Positions 10,236 through 18,928 of a stretch of DNA of 64,000 bases are shown here, one piece after another. The stretch lies in the NCBI RefSeq assembly GCF_001690985.1, contig NZ_MAJS01000010.1, forward strand, positions 1-64,000, written 5' to 3'. The stretch's first letter is position 1; the number at the start of each line of letters is the position of its first letter. The DNA comes from Aliivibrio sp. 1S175 (GTDB lineage: Bacteria; Pseudomonadota; Gammaproteobacteria; Enterobacterales; Vibrionaceae). Position numbers and translations under genes: made by a program. The notes under the pieces were generated by a model. The model was not told the DNA's origin and made no database searches. It worked only from the letters and a program-made list of their open reading frames with translations.

Positions 10236-10691
10236 CTATACGATTTTATCTTCTTTTTTTACGCTACTCTCGACAACGGACTCATCTTTAAATAGACCAG
10301 TTGCACCATTTGCATAATCTTTTGGTTGTTTATTTACTTCTTCTTTTATATGAGCGACTTTTTTGTTCAGCTCAGGCGAAAGTGTCATTTCATCTAAACG
10401 AGCTGAAAATGGGTTATCTTGTTCTGGTAAGTTAGGCATGAGTTCTTTTGAGGTCGCAGCCATATGGTCATACATTTTATTAAAATCTTTAGCTAATGCT
10501 TCTAACATTGTTGCACTTGTAGCGAAGTGGTCTACAAGTTCTTGTCGGTATTGTTCTAATTCATATTTTGATTTTTCTAAATCTTGTTTTAATGATTTTT
10601 GTTCTTTGATACCAGGTACCGTAACTCGAGAAATTATAAAACCAATAATAATACCAACGGCTAAGCCAATTAAGGCATAGGTCCAAGCCAT
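10236..10691 (-). CDS. zapG: Cell division and envelope protein ZapG (YhcB, DUF1043)
   Basis: This 151-residue inner-membrane protein has one N-terminal transmembrane helix (AWTYALIGLAVGIIIGFIIS). A charged, coiled-coil-like region follows (about residues 28-65) and the tail is unstructured. Those are the marks of DUF1043/YhcB, linked in E. coli to coordination of cell envelope growth with division. It is divergent from zapE, matching the E. coli yhcB/yhcM order. The 204 bases downstream, before degS, contain no gene; they hold a distant 8-bp inverted repeat (10150-10157 with 10202-10209). Confidence 0.88.
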   Translation of the reverse strand: MAWTYALIGLAVGIIIGFIISRVTVPGIKEQKSLKQDLEKSKYELEQYRQELVDHFATSATMLEALAKDFNKMYDHMAATSKELMPNLPEQDNPFSARLDEMTLSPELNKKVAHIKEEVNKQPKDYANGATGLFKDESVVESSVKKEDKIV

Positions 10692-10778
10692 GAAGTGCTC
10701 CTTATCATTTATTTAGAGTGATGAGTCGACGTAACTGTGAGTTAGCCCACTCATCGAGTGTATTGAGATCATGCTACT

Positions 10779-11924
10779 ATGAAGCCAGTCAATCAACAAA
10801 AGAAAAGATTAAAACTGATGACACCATTAGAAAAATATAATCTCGATTTACAACAGGACAACTTTCATCATGATAATGCTCAACAACAGGCGGTTGAACA
10901 TTTAGATGAGTTATATCGACGCTTAACTGAACCAAAAGTTCCTTTAACTGATGTTAAAAAAACATGGAGGCATATTTTTAGAAAAAAAGAACCTCAACAA
11001 GTGGTTCCAGAGAAAGGATTGTATTTTTGGGGAGGAGTGGGGAGAGGGAAAACGTATTTAGTCGATACTTTTTACGATGCCTTGCCTACTGAACGTAAAA
11101 TGCGAGTGCACTTCCATCGGTTTATGCAGCGAGTTCATGATGAGCTTGGTGAGCTTCAACAACAAGCGGATCCATTGTTGATTGTGGCTGATAAATTTAA
11201 ACAAGAAACCGATATTATCTGCTTTGATGAATTCTTTGTTTCTGATATTACCGATGCCATGATATTAGCGACATTATTAGAGGCGTTATTTGAACGAGGC
11301 ATTGCCCTTGTTGCGACATCAAATATTGTCCCTCAGGAGTTATACCGAAATGGATTGCAAAGGGCGCGTTTTATTCCTGCTATTACGTTGATCGAACAAC
11401 ACTGCCAGATAGTTAACGTGGACAGTGGTATTGATTATCGTTTAAGGACGTTAGAGCAAGCTGAAATCTATCATTTCCCTCTCGATAGTTTAGCTCAACA
11501 AAATATGTTGGATTATTTCCATCAGTTAACGTCAGAAACGGAACATGAAGAGAAAGAGATAGAAATTAATCATCGGATATTGTCTGTGAATGCAGAAGGA
11601 GATGGGGTTGTGCATTTTGAATTCACTTCTCTATGTGAAAGTGCGCGCAGTCAACATGATTACATTGAATTGTCTCGTTTGTATCATACGGTTCTTCTTT
11701 CTAACGTTAAGGTCATGGGAGAGCTCAATGATGATGCAGCTCGTCGTTTTATTGCCATGGTTGATGAGTTTTATGAACGAAACGTGAAATTAATCATTTC
11801 AGCGGAAGTCCAATTAGCTGATTTGTATCAAAATGGACGATTAACCTTTGAATTTAAACGTTGTCAGTCAAGGTTGATTGAAATGCAAAGTCATGAGTAT
11901 CTAGCAAAAGAACATTTATCTTAG
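10779..11924 (+). CDS. zapE: Cell division ATPase ZapE (AFG1 family)
   Basis: This AFG1-like P-loop ATPase is reported in E. coli to associate with the Z-ring during constriction. Walker A is in FWGGVGRGKTYLVD (near residue 90) and Walker B in IICFDEFFVSDITDA. The N-terminal half matches the family at about 380 residues. The start is uncertain: ATG 10779 gives 381 residues, while ATG 10818 (MTPLEKYN...) gives 368 and begins closer to what I expect for relatives. Neither has a strong ribosome-binding site. It lies between zapG and rplM, as in E. coli. Confidence 0.9.
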   Translation: MKPVNQQKKRLKLMTPLEKYNLDLQQDNFHHDNAQQQAVEHLDELYRRLTEPKVPLTDVKKTWRHIFRKKEPQQVVPEKGLYFWGGVGRGKTYLVDTFYDALPTERKMRVHFHRFMQRVHDELGELQQQADPLLIVADKFKQETDIICFDEFFVSDITDAMILATLLEALFERGIALVATSNIVPQELYRNGLQRARFIPAITLIEQHCQIVNVDSGIDYRLRTLEQAEIYHFPLDSLAQQNMLDYFHQLTSETEHEEKEIEINHRILSVNAEGDGVVHFEFTSLCESARSQHDYIELSRLYHTVLLSNVKVMGELNDDAARRFIAMVDEFYERNVKLIISAEVQLADLYQNGRLTFEFKRCQSRLIEMQSHEYLAKEHLS

Positions 11925-12034
11925 TCGAAATGGGATGATTTTCTTTTGTTAACGTATTTATTTAGTGTGATAAGGCTCAAATTTCATTTTTTTTAATGTT
12001 TTTTACTGATATGTGAAAAATCTTCAAAAAAAAG

Positions 12035-12063
12035 GTGATTTTTTCTTCACGCTTCACTATAAT
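12035..12063 (+). promoter_or_regulatory. Promoter of rplM-rpsI
   Basis: A consensus TATAAT is at 12058-12063, with GTGATT at 12035-12040 as a partial -35 at 17 bases. It lies about 140 bases before rplM and directly upstream of the structured leader. Confidence 0.7.
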
Positions 12064-12069
12064 CCTCCG

Positions 12070-12202
12070 ACCCACCGTTACTGTACTGGCTTAATAGCCA
12101 AGAGTGCCAACCACTCGAAGGGGTGATGACTGGGCTCGAAAATATACAGTGGGAGCGAAAGCTCCTAATCAGTGAATTTATTTAATAACGGGTATCATTA
12201 GC
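12070..12202 (+). promoter_or_regulatory. Structured 5' leader of rplM (ribosomal protein leader)
   Basis: The transcript leader folds into three clear hairpins: TGGCT/AGCCA (12087-12100), GAGTG/CACTC (12102-12116) and GGAGC-GAAA-GCTCC (12152-12165). The ribosome-binding site before rplM is weak. In E. coli the rplM-rpsI mRNA leader mediates autogenous control by L13, and I infer the same role here from position and structure. Confidence 0.6.
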
Positions 12203-12631
12203 ATGAAAACTTTCGTTGCTAAACCAGCCGCTGTAAAGCGTGACTGGTATGTTGTAGACGCTGAAGGGAAAACTCTTGGTCGTATCGCAACTGAAATCGC
12301 ATCTCGCCTACGTGGCAAGCATAAAGCAGAATACACTCCTCACGTAGATACTGGTGATTACATCATCGTTATCAACGCAGAGAAAGTTCGCGTAACTGGT
12401 AACAAAGCAGCTGGCAAGATCTACTACCGCCACTCAGAGTTCCCAGGCGGTCTAAAATCTATTTCTTTCGAGAAACTGATTGATCGTAAACCTGAAATGG
12501 TTATTGAATTAGCTGTTAAAGGTATGCTTCCACGTGGTCCTCTTGGTCGTGCTATGTACCGTAAACTTAAAGTTTACGCTGGCGTTGAACATAACCACAG
12601 TGCTCAACAACCACAAGTACTAGACATTTAA
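12203..12631 (+). CDS. rplM: 50S ribosomal protein L13
   Basis: This large-subunit protein is needed early in 50S assembly. The 142 residues match the bacterial L13 length, with [20 protein letters not shown] at the start and the conserved [20 protein letters not shown] near the C-terminus. Codon use is shifted to the preferred C-ending codons of highly expressed genes. It is first in a two-gene operon with rpsI, 15 bases upstream of the start chosen for that gene. Control is probably through the structured leader. Confidence 0.99.
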   Translation: MKTFVAKPAAVKRDWYVVDAEGKTLGRIATEIASRLRGKHKAEYTPHVDTGDYIIVINAEKVRVTGNKAAGKIYYRHSEFPGGLKSISFEKLIDRKPEMVIELAVKGMLPRGPLGRAMYRKLKVYAGVEHNHSAQQPQVLDI

Positions 12632-12646
12632 CCGAGGATCATGGCA

Positions 12647-13039
12647 ATGGCAGAGAATCAATACTACGGCACTGGTCGCCGTAAAAGTTCAGCAGCTCGT
12701 GTTTTTATCAAACCGGGTACTGGCAACATCGTAATCAACAAGCGTAGCCTTGAAGTTTACTTTGGTCGTCCAACAGCACGTATGGTTGTTAACCAACCTC
12801 TAGAGCTAGTTGAAATGACTGATAAACTAGACCTATTCATCACTGTTTCTGGTGGTGGTATTTCTGGTCAAGCTGGTGCGATCCGTCACGGTATCACACG
12901 TGCGCTTATGCAATTCGATGAAACATTACGTCCTGCACTACGTGCTGCTGGCTATGTTACGCGTGACGCTCGTTGCGTTGAACGTAAGAAAGTTGGTCTA
13001 CGTAAAGCACGTAAGAAACCACAATTCTCTAAGCGTTAA
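12647..13039 (+). CDS. rpsI: 30S ribosomal protein S9
   Basis: This is the small-subunit head protein whose C-terminal tail contacts P-site tRNA. The 130 residues from [20 protein letters not shown] to the basic tail [12 protein letters not shown] match E. coli S9 in length and sequence. An in-frame ATG lies two codons upstream (12641), but GAGG at 12634-12637 is only 3 bases from it and 9 from ATG 12647, so the latter is preferred. It ends at a strong terminator. Confidence 0.98.
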   Translation: MAENQYYGTGRRKSSAARVFIKPGTGNIVINKRSLEVYFGRPTARMVVNQPLELVEMTDKLDLFITVSGGGISGQAGAIRHGITRALMQFDETLRPALRAAGYVTRDARCVERKKVGLRKARKKPQFSKR

Positions 13040-13088
13040 TATTACGCTTACCAAGTGGCTTTGTTTCAAAGCTACTTTGGTTATTGTG

Positions 13089-13123
13089 GAAAAAGCTCAG
13101 CATTTATGCTGGGCTTTTTTTGT
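13089..13123 (+). terminator. Terminator of rplM-rpsI
   Basis: A GC-containing stem (AAGCTCAGCA with TGCTGGGCTT, one G-T pair) is followed by seven T. It lies about 55 bases after the rpsI stop. Confidence 0.9.
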
Positions 13124-13435
13124 TTTTGTGAGGTGTAAACATCTTTAGTCCTTGAATCCTTTCCTCTTTTCTTATCATTTCTCCTATCTCGACGTAAAAA
13201 GTAAATCTAGTTCACAAATGTTGCAAAAAAGTAGCTTTACCTTGTCAAAAAGTAAGGATTTCTTTATCATTTATGGGTTAAAACAACGGTGTAATAATAA
13301 TGAACAAGTTATTAGCTTTTATTTAAAGCTTTGGACATCAATATTCTGTTGTATCACACCTTAAAAAGTTAGCCGTAGCTCGACAATGTATGGACATAAT
13401 AAAAACTATATAAAGAGCACATGGGAGAAAGTTGG
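13124..13435. other. Intergenic region before petA, no gene supported
   Basis: After the rpsI terminator this AT-rich stretch presumably holds the petA promoter, although no hexamer pair with good spacing stands out. A 70-codon open frame from TTG 13152 is present, but it has no ribosome-binding site and an irregular composition. Confidence 0.5.
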
Positions 13436-14029
13436 ATGAGCAATGCGCCAGTGAGTAATGGTCGACGTCGTTTCTTGACTGCAACAACAGCTGTTGTTGG
13501 TGGTTTAGGAGCTGCAGCGGTGGCCGTACCTTTTATTAAATCTTGGAACCCGAGTGCGCGAGCGAAAGCCGCTGGTGCGCCGGTAGAAGTCGACATTAGT
13601 AAACTTGAAAACGGACAAATGGTTCGTGTTGAGTGGCGAGGTAAGCCTGTATGGGTAGTTCGTCGTTCAGAAGCACTTCTGCAATCATTAACTGAAATTG
13701 ACGGACAACTTAGAGATCCTTCTTCAGGCGAAGAGCAGCAACCTCAATATGCACAGAATGCATATCGCTCAATTAAACCTGAGATATTTTTAGCCGTTGG
13801 TATTTGTACTCATCTTGGTTGTTCACCTACCTATTTACCTGACAGTTTTAGTGAGCAAGTTAAAGGAGTTAACTCTGGTTTCTTCTGCCCATGCCATGGT
13901 TCTAAATTTGATATGGCAGGTCGAGTATTTCAAGGCGTACCTGCACCATTGAATCTCGTGGTGCCAAAACACATGTACCTTAGTGATACTCGTATCCTAA
14001 TTGGGGTTGATGACGGAGGGGAAGCCTAA
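13436..14029 (+). CDS. petA: Ubiquinol-cytochrome c reductase iron-sulfur subunit (Rieske)
   Basis: This Rieske 2Fe-2S subunit of the cytochrome bc1 complex passes electrons from ubiquinol to cytochrome c1. The 197-residue protein has a twin-arginine type N-terminus (NGRRRFLTATTAVVGGLGAAA) that serves as membrane anchor. Both cluster-binding boxes are complete: CTHLGC and CPCHGS. The start is ATG 13436, with GGAG 8 bases upstream; ATG 13421 would add five residues but has no such site. Its stop overlaps the petB start (TAATG). Confidence 0.96.
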   Translation: MSNAPVSNGRRRFLTATTAVVGGLGAAAVAVPFIKSWNPSARAKAAGAPVEVDISKLENGQMVRVEWRGKPVWVVRRSEALLQSLTEIDGQLRDPSSGEEQQPQYAQNAYRSIKPEIFLAVGICTHLGCSPTYLPDSFSEQVKGVNSGFFCPCHGSKFDMAGRVFQGVPAPLNLVVPKHMYLSDTRILIGVDDGGEA

Positions 14030-15297
14030 TGCAACCATTACTTGATTGGGTAGAAAAACGTCTACCTGCAATGAATGCCTATAAAAAGCATTTATCTGAA
14101 TATCCAATGCCGAAAAACTTTAACTTTTGGTACTTTTTTGGCTCATTAGCAATGCTTGTACTCGTTAATCAGTTAATTACGGGTATTTGGTTAACAATGA
14201 ATTATGTTCCTTCTGGAGAGGGGGCATTTGCTTCTGTTGAATACATCATGCGTGATGTCGATTACGGTTGGCTATTACGTTATATGCACTCCACTGGGGC
14301 GTCAGCTTTCTTTGTTGTGGTTTATCTTCATATGTACCGCGGTTTAATTTACGGCTCTTATCAGAAGCCACGTGAACTGTTGTGGTTATTTGGTATGTTG
14401 ATTTTCTTAGTGTTAATGGCTGAAGCTTTCATGGGGTATTTATTACCATGGGGACAAATGTCTTACTGGGGAGCTCAAGTTATTATCTCTCTGTTTGGTG
14501 CTATCCCTGTTATTGGTGATGATTTAACACTGTGGATCCGTGGTGATTATGTTATCTCGGGTGCGACGCTCAACCGTTTCTTTGCCTTACACGTTATCGC
14601 TTTGCCGATTGTCTTATTGCTTTTAGTTGTTCTACATGTTCTTGCTTTGCATGAAGTAGGGTCAAACAACCCAGATGGGATTGAACTTAAAAAACCAAAA
14701 GCGAAAGATGACAAGGGTGAGCATAAAACTCAATTTAAATTCCATGAGTATTATACGAAGAAGTACAACATTATTGATTCAGTTCCTTTCCATCCTTATG
14801 GAACGGTAAAAGATATGATCGGTGTTGCTGGCTTCTTATTCTTCTTTTGTTATGTATTATTCTTTAATCCTGAAATGGGTGGTTACTTCTTAGAAGGACC
14901 AAACTTTGAAGCAGCAAATCCACTGAAAACACCAGAGCATATTGCCCCTGTGTGGTACTTCACTCCATTTTATGCAATCTTGCGTGCTGTTCCTGATAAG
15001 TTAATCGGTGTTGCAGCTATGGGTGCTTCAATTGTTGTGCTGTTCCTTCTTCCTTGGTTGGATCGCTGTAAAGTAAGGTCGTACCGTTACCGTAGTAAGT
15101 TGCATTTACTTAATATTGCGCAATTTACAGTGAGCTTTATTGCTCTTGGTGTTTTGGGTTCATTACCTGCAACGTCACTGTATACATTGCTAGCTCAGAT
15201 ATTCAGCTTAACTTACTTTATGTTCTTTGTTCTTTTGTTTGTTTACAGTAAAAATGAAAAAACAAAACCATTACCAGAAAGGGTGACATTCAAATGA
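14029..15297 (+). CDS. petB: Cytochrome b of the bc1 complex
   Basis: This 422-residue membrane subunit carries the two b hemes and the Qo and Qi quinone sites. Heme-ligand histidines are visible in the second helix (RYMHSTGASAFFVVVYLHMYRG) and fourth helix (FALHVIALPIVLLLLVVLHVLALHE). The Qo-site motif reads as PVWYF (A-P-V-W-Y-F), a conservative form of PEWY. About eight hydrophobic helices span the length. It overlaps petA by one base and petC by four (ATGA), indicating translational coupling. Confidence 0.96.
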   Translation: MQPLLDWVEKRLPAMNAYKKHLSEYPMPKNFNFWYFFGSLAMLVLVNQLITGIWLTMNYVPSGEGAFASVEYIMRDVDYGWLLRYMHSTGASAFFVVVYLHMYRGLIYGSYQKPRELLWLFGMLIFLVLMAEAFMGYLLPWGQMSYWGAQVIISLFGAIPVIGDDLTLWIRGDYVISGATLNRFFALHVIALPIVLLLLVVLHVLALHEVGSNNPDGIELKKPKAKDDKGEHKTQFKFHEYYTKKYNIIDSVPFHPYGTVKDMIGVAGFLFFFCYVLFFNPEMGGYFLEGPNFEAANPLKTPEHIAPVWYFTPFYAILRAVPDKLIGVAAMGASIVVLFLLPWLDRCKVRSYRYRSKLHLLNIAQFTVSFIALGVLGSLPATSLYTLLAQIFSLTYFMFFVLLFVYSKNEKTKPLPERVTFK

Positions 15298-16031
15298 AAA
15301 AGTTGATTTTAGTACTTTTTGCTTTGTTGCCATCAATGGCAATGGCTGCTGGAGCGAGCGTCCCATTAGATAAAGCAAATAATGATATCCGTGACCAAGC
15401 ATCACTTCAAAATGGTGCCAAGTTATTTATGAACTATTGCGCAGGTTGTCATTCAACTCAATACCAACGTTATGGAAGAGTAGCGGAAGATCTTGGGATC
15501 CCTGTTGACTTAATGATGGATAATCTTGTTTTTGATCCAAATGCCAAAATTGGTGATTTGATGGAAAATGCGATTCCAGAAAAACAGGCTGCTAATTGGT
15601 TTGGTGCTCCGCCACCGGACCTAACGCTTGTGGCTCGCGTTCGTGGTACTGATTGGTTATATACCTATTTACGCACGTTCTATGCTGACCCAACACGTCC
15701 ATTTGGTGTGAATAACATGGTATTCCCAAGTGTAGGTATGCCGCACGTTCTTCAAGAAATGCAAGGCGTAACAACCCCTATTTATGAAACCACTGTTGTT
15801 GATGGTGTTGAACATAAAACGGTTATTGGTGTGGAATCTGATGGTACTGGTGAGTTAACGGTCGGAGAGTTTGATGACTCTGTGCGCGATTTAGTTAATT
15901 TCTTGGAGTATTCAGGTGATCCAGTTCAGCTTGAGCGTCATCGTTTAGGTTGGTGGGTGATGGGGTTCCTAGTGATATTCGCTTTTGTTTGTTATTTACT
16001 TAAGAAAGAATATTGGCGCGATGTCCATTAA
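15294..16031 (+). CDS. petC: Cytochrome c1 of the bc1 complex
   Basis: This periplasmic heme c subunit passes electrons to soluble or membrane cytochrome c. The 245-residue precursor has a signal peptide (KKLILVLFALLPSMAMAAGA), the heme-binding CAGCH near residue 50, and a C-terminal membrane anchor (WWVMGFLVIFAFVCYLLKKEYW). It is the third gene of petABC and ends before a strong hairpin terminator. The bc1 complex is missing from E. coli but common in Vibrionaceae. Confidence 0.95.
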   Translation: MKKLILVLFALLPSMAMAAGASVPLDKANNDIRDQASLQNGAKLFMNYCAGCHSTQYQRYGRVAEDLGIPVDLMMDNLVFDPNAKIGDLMENAIPEKQAANWFGAPPPDLTLVARVRGTDWLYTYLRTFYADPTRPFGVNNMVFPSVGMPHVLQEMQGVTTPIYETTVVDGVEHKTVIGVESDGTGELTVGEFDDSVRDLVNFLEYSGDPVQLERHRLGWWVMGFLVIFAFVCYLLKKEYWRDVH

Positions 16032-16060
16032 TCGTGATATTCTAGGTCGTTAATTGTATG

Positions 16061-16089
16061 CAATGGAGGCTCTGCCTCCATTGTTTTTG
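16061..16089 (+). terminator. Terminator of petABC
   Basis: A perfect 10-bp stem (16061-16070 with 16074-16083) has a 3-base loop and is followed by a T-rich run. Confidence 0.9.
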
Positions 16090-16137
16090 TGTCACTATTT
16101 ATTTTTATACGAATGTTATAAAAAAATTAGCTGACTG

Positions 16138-16159
16138 GCACCAGAAAATGGTGCTTTTT
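16138..16159 (+). terminator. Terminator-like hairpin in the sspA leader
   Basis: A 6-bp stem GCACCA/TGGTGC (16138-16143 with 16149-16154) is followed directly by five T, only about 30 bases before the sspA start. It may be a second petABC terminator or an attenuator for sspAB. Confidence 0.45.
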
Positions 16160-16187
16160 GCTCCTTAGATAAATACCGGAGGGCTCA

Positions 16188-16823
16188 ATGGCTGTTGCTG
16201 CCAACAAACGCTCAGTAATGACGCTTTTTTCAGACGCTTCTGACATGTACAGTCACCAAGTACGCATTGTATTGGCTGAGAAAGGAGTAAGTGTTGAAGT
16301 TGAATTGGTTGAACCATCCAACTTGCCTGCAGAACTTGTAGAGTTAAACCCTTACAAAACTGTACCTACACTAGTTGATCGTGAGCTTGCTTTATACAAC
16401 TCAAATATCATCATGGAATATTTAGATGAGCGTTTTCCTCATCCGCCATTGATGCCTGTTTACCCTGTCGCTCGAGGTAACAGCCGTTTAATGATGCACC
16501 GTGTTGAAACTAACTGGTATTCATTAGCAAAGATTGTTGAAGGTGGTTCTTTTGAAGAAGCTGAAGCCGCTCGTGCAAAACTGCGTAATGACTTATTAAT
16601 GTTAGGTCCAATTTTTGCTGAATACACTTACTTTATGAGTGATGAGTTTAGCCTAGTTGACTGTTATTTAGCTCCGTTATTATGGCGTTTGCCATCAATG
16701 GGTATTGAATTATCAGGTCCTGGTGCAAAAGAACTTAAAATTTATATGAGCCGTGTATTTGAACGTGATTCATTCCTAGCTTCGTTAACAGAAGCTGAGC
16801 GTGAAATGCGTCTAACTAACTAA
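16188..16823 (+). CDS. sspA: Stringent starvation protein A
   Basis: SspA binds RNA polymerase and alters promoter use in starvation and acid stress. The 211-residue protein has a glutathione-S-transferase fold (MTLFSDASDMYSHQVRIVLAEKGV at the N-terminus, LVDCYLAPLLWRLP in the C-terminal helical domain). The family lacks GST activity. GGAGG lies upstream of the ATG at a good distance. sspB overlaps its stop codon (TAATG), so the two are coupled, as in E. coli. Confidence 0.96.
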   Translation: MAVAANKRSVMTLFSDASDMYSHQVRIVLAEKGVSVEVELVEPSNLPAELVELNPYKTVPTLVDRELALYNSNIIMEYLDERFPHPPLMPVYPVARGNSRLMMHRVETNWYSLAKIVEGGSFEEAEAARAKLRNDLLMLGPIFAEYTYFMSDEFSLVDCYLAPLLWRLPSMGIELSGPGAKELKIYMSRVFERDSFLASLTEAEREMRLTN

Positions 16824-17284
16824 TGGATATGAGTTCAATGATGCCGCGTCGCCCATACTTGTTACGAGCTTTCTATGAATGGATAGTGGATAATGAGTTA
16901 ACACCTCATCTTGTTGTTGATGCAACAATGAATGGTGTTCGAGTTCCAGAAGAGTTTGTTCAAGATGGTCAAATCGTTTTAAACGTAGCACCACACTCTG
17001 TTGGTAATTTAGAAATGGGTAATGAAGCGGTAACATTTAACGCTCGCTTCGGTGGTCGTCCACACTCATTAATTCTCCCTCTTTATGCAATTCAAGCTAT
17101 CTATGCCCGTGAAAATGGTGCAGGAACTATGTTTGAGCCAGAAGATGCTTATGAATTAACGTCTAATGAAGGTGTTTTTGAAGAAGAGATGTTAAGTCCA
17201 ACTTCAGAACTCAGCACTTCGGTAGAAGATAAAATTGAGTCCCCACGCCCTACTGGTCGTCCAAGTTTACGAGTAGTTAAATAG
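16823..17284 (+). CDS. sspB: ClpXP adaptor SspB
   Basis: SspB binds ssrA-tagged proteins and delivers them to ClpXP. The 153-residue product opens with MDMSSMMPRRPYLLRAFYEW, closely matching E. coli SspB. It contains the substrate-binding core (VVDATMNGVRVP, NARFGGRPHSLILPLYAIQAIYARENGAGTMFE). A flexible acidic linker leads to the C-terminal ClpX-binding tail RPSLRVVK. It is translationally coupled to sspA and ends at a clear terminator. Confidence 0.96.
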   Translation: MDMSSMMPRRPYLLRAFYEWIVDNELTPHLVVDATMNGVRVPEEFVQDGQIVLNVAPHSVGNLEMGNEAVTFNARFGGRPHSLILPLYAIQAIYARENGAGTMFEPEDAYELTSNEGVFEEEMLSPTSELSTSVEDKIESPRPTGRPSLRVVK

Positions 17285-17308
17285 TTTAAGCTATTAAATT
17301 AATTGTAT

Positions 17309-17338
17309 TAAAAAGCCTGCATTATGCAGGCTTTTTTA
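17309..17338. terminator. Terminator between sspB and dolP
   Basis: A stem AAAGCCTGCA/TGCAGGCTTT with a 3-base loop, T-rich on the right and A-rich on the left. It can act for both convergent genes. Confidence 0.88.
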
Positions 17339-17366
17339 TTCGTTCTATATTTATTGATTTAAAATA

Positions 17367-17954
17367 TTATTTTTCTACGCTGCCGCCTTGCCCATATTCA
17401 AAGGCTTTTATTACACCTTTTACACCTGTAATATTACGAGCTACATCAGCAGCAATATCACCTTGCTCTTCTGTCACAAATCCGACTAAAAATACTTCTT
17501 GAGCCTCTGTAAATACACTTACTTTAATGCCATTTAATTCAGACTTTGCAAGTAAAGATGATTTTACTTTTGTTGTAATCCAACTGTCGTTATTTACTTG
17601 CGTAAACGTTAATAAAGGGCGAATTCGAATTTGGTTATAAACGGTATTAACACCACTCATGGCTTTAATTTGTGATTCAAATTTTTGATTTATTTCGGCA
17701 TCTTTAGCTTGGCCCATTAAAAGTATTTTTCCATCATAGGTAACCGCATTTACTCGCATGTTATACTGATAAGGCGATTTATTGGCTAGTCCGGTTACTT
17801 CTAATGATAAATTTTTGTCAGAGAGTTGACCTTTCATTGAGCGGTTGTCTGTTACCACAGAGGCGGTTGTAGCGGCCCCTGCGATAAATAAACCGGCGCA
17901 ACCTTGTAATAAAACAGCAGAAAGTAAAAGTGCGCTTAGTTTTACTAGTTTCAT
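17367..17954 (-). CDS. dolP: Division and outer-membrane stress lipoprotein DolP (YraP)
   Basis: This outer-membrane lipoprotein has two BON domains and supports envelope integrity in E. coli. The 195-residue precursor carries a lipobox (SALLLSAVLLQGC, Cys near residue 19). Two BON repeats follow, roughly residues 45-115 and 120-190, each ending in a V-x-x-V-x-N/K pattern. It is last in the minus-strand group lpoA-yraN-diaA-dolP, 8 bases after diaA. Confidence 0.92.
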   Translation of the reverse strand: MKLVKLSALLLSAVLLQGCAGLFIAGAATTASVVTDNRSMKGQLSDKNLSLEVTGLANKSPYQYNMRVNAVTYDGKILLMGQAKDAEINQKFESQIKAMSGVNTVYNQIRIRPLLTFTQVNNDSWITTKVKSSLLAKSELNGIKVSVFTEAQEVFLVGFVTEEQGDIAADVARNITGVKGVIKAFEYGQGGSVEK

Positions 17955-17962
17955 AGGGATAA

Positions 17963-18556
<594 letters not shown>

Positions 18557-18928
18557 TTACCCTTCAACAATTGCATTTTTGATCCAGTTGATGTCCTGAC
18601 CTTGTGAGTGGATAGCAACTACATCAAATCTAAAAGATGAGTGTTCAACCGAGAGGCCATTTTTCATTAGCCAGAAGAGAGCGGTTCGTTGTAACTTACG
18701 TTGTTTTTGCCATGTTACCATTTCTTGAGCAGAACCGTAATTTGAAGATGCTCGATATTTTACTTCAACAAAAACGAAAGAATCTCGATCTCGCATAATA
18801 AGATCAAGTTCTCCGGTTTTTGAATGGAAATTACGTTCGATGAATGTGAGTTGATGCTTTTCTAAGTAACGTTGTGCCATCAACTCATAGTATTCACCTG
18901 TCGCGCGTTTATTCAGTTTTTTCTCCAT
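18557..18928 (-). CDS. yraN: UPF0102 endonuclease-like protein YraN
   Basis: This small conserved protein has an endonuclease-like fold and no firmly established role. The motif GELDLIMRDRDSFVFVEVKYR contains the Asp and EVK typical of PD-(D/E)XK enzymes. The start at 18928 (MEKKLNKRATGEYYELMAQRYLEK) gives 123 residues, near the family length of about 120-130, and overlaps the lpoA end by 20 bases. An in-frame ATG at 18997 would give 146 residues with a poorly conserved N-terminus. Confidence 0.85.
   Translation of the reverse strand: MEKKLNKRATGEYYELMAQRYLEKHQLTFIERNFHSKTGELDLIMRDRDSFVFVEVKYRASSNYGSAQEMVTWQKQRKLQRTALFWLMKNGLSVEHSSFRFDVVAIHSQGQDINWIKNAIVEG

Noticed and set aside
13152-13364. 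70-codon open frame between rpsI and petA
   Set aside because: It starts with TTG, has no ribosome-binding site, and its composition (rich in Ser, Phe and Lys) reflects AT-rich spacer sequence.
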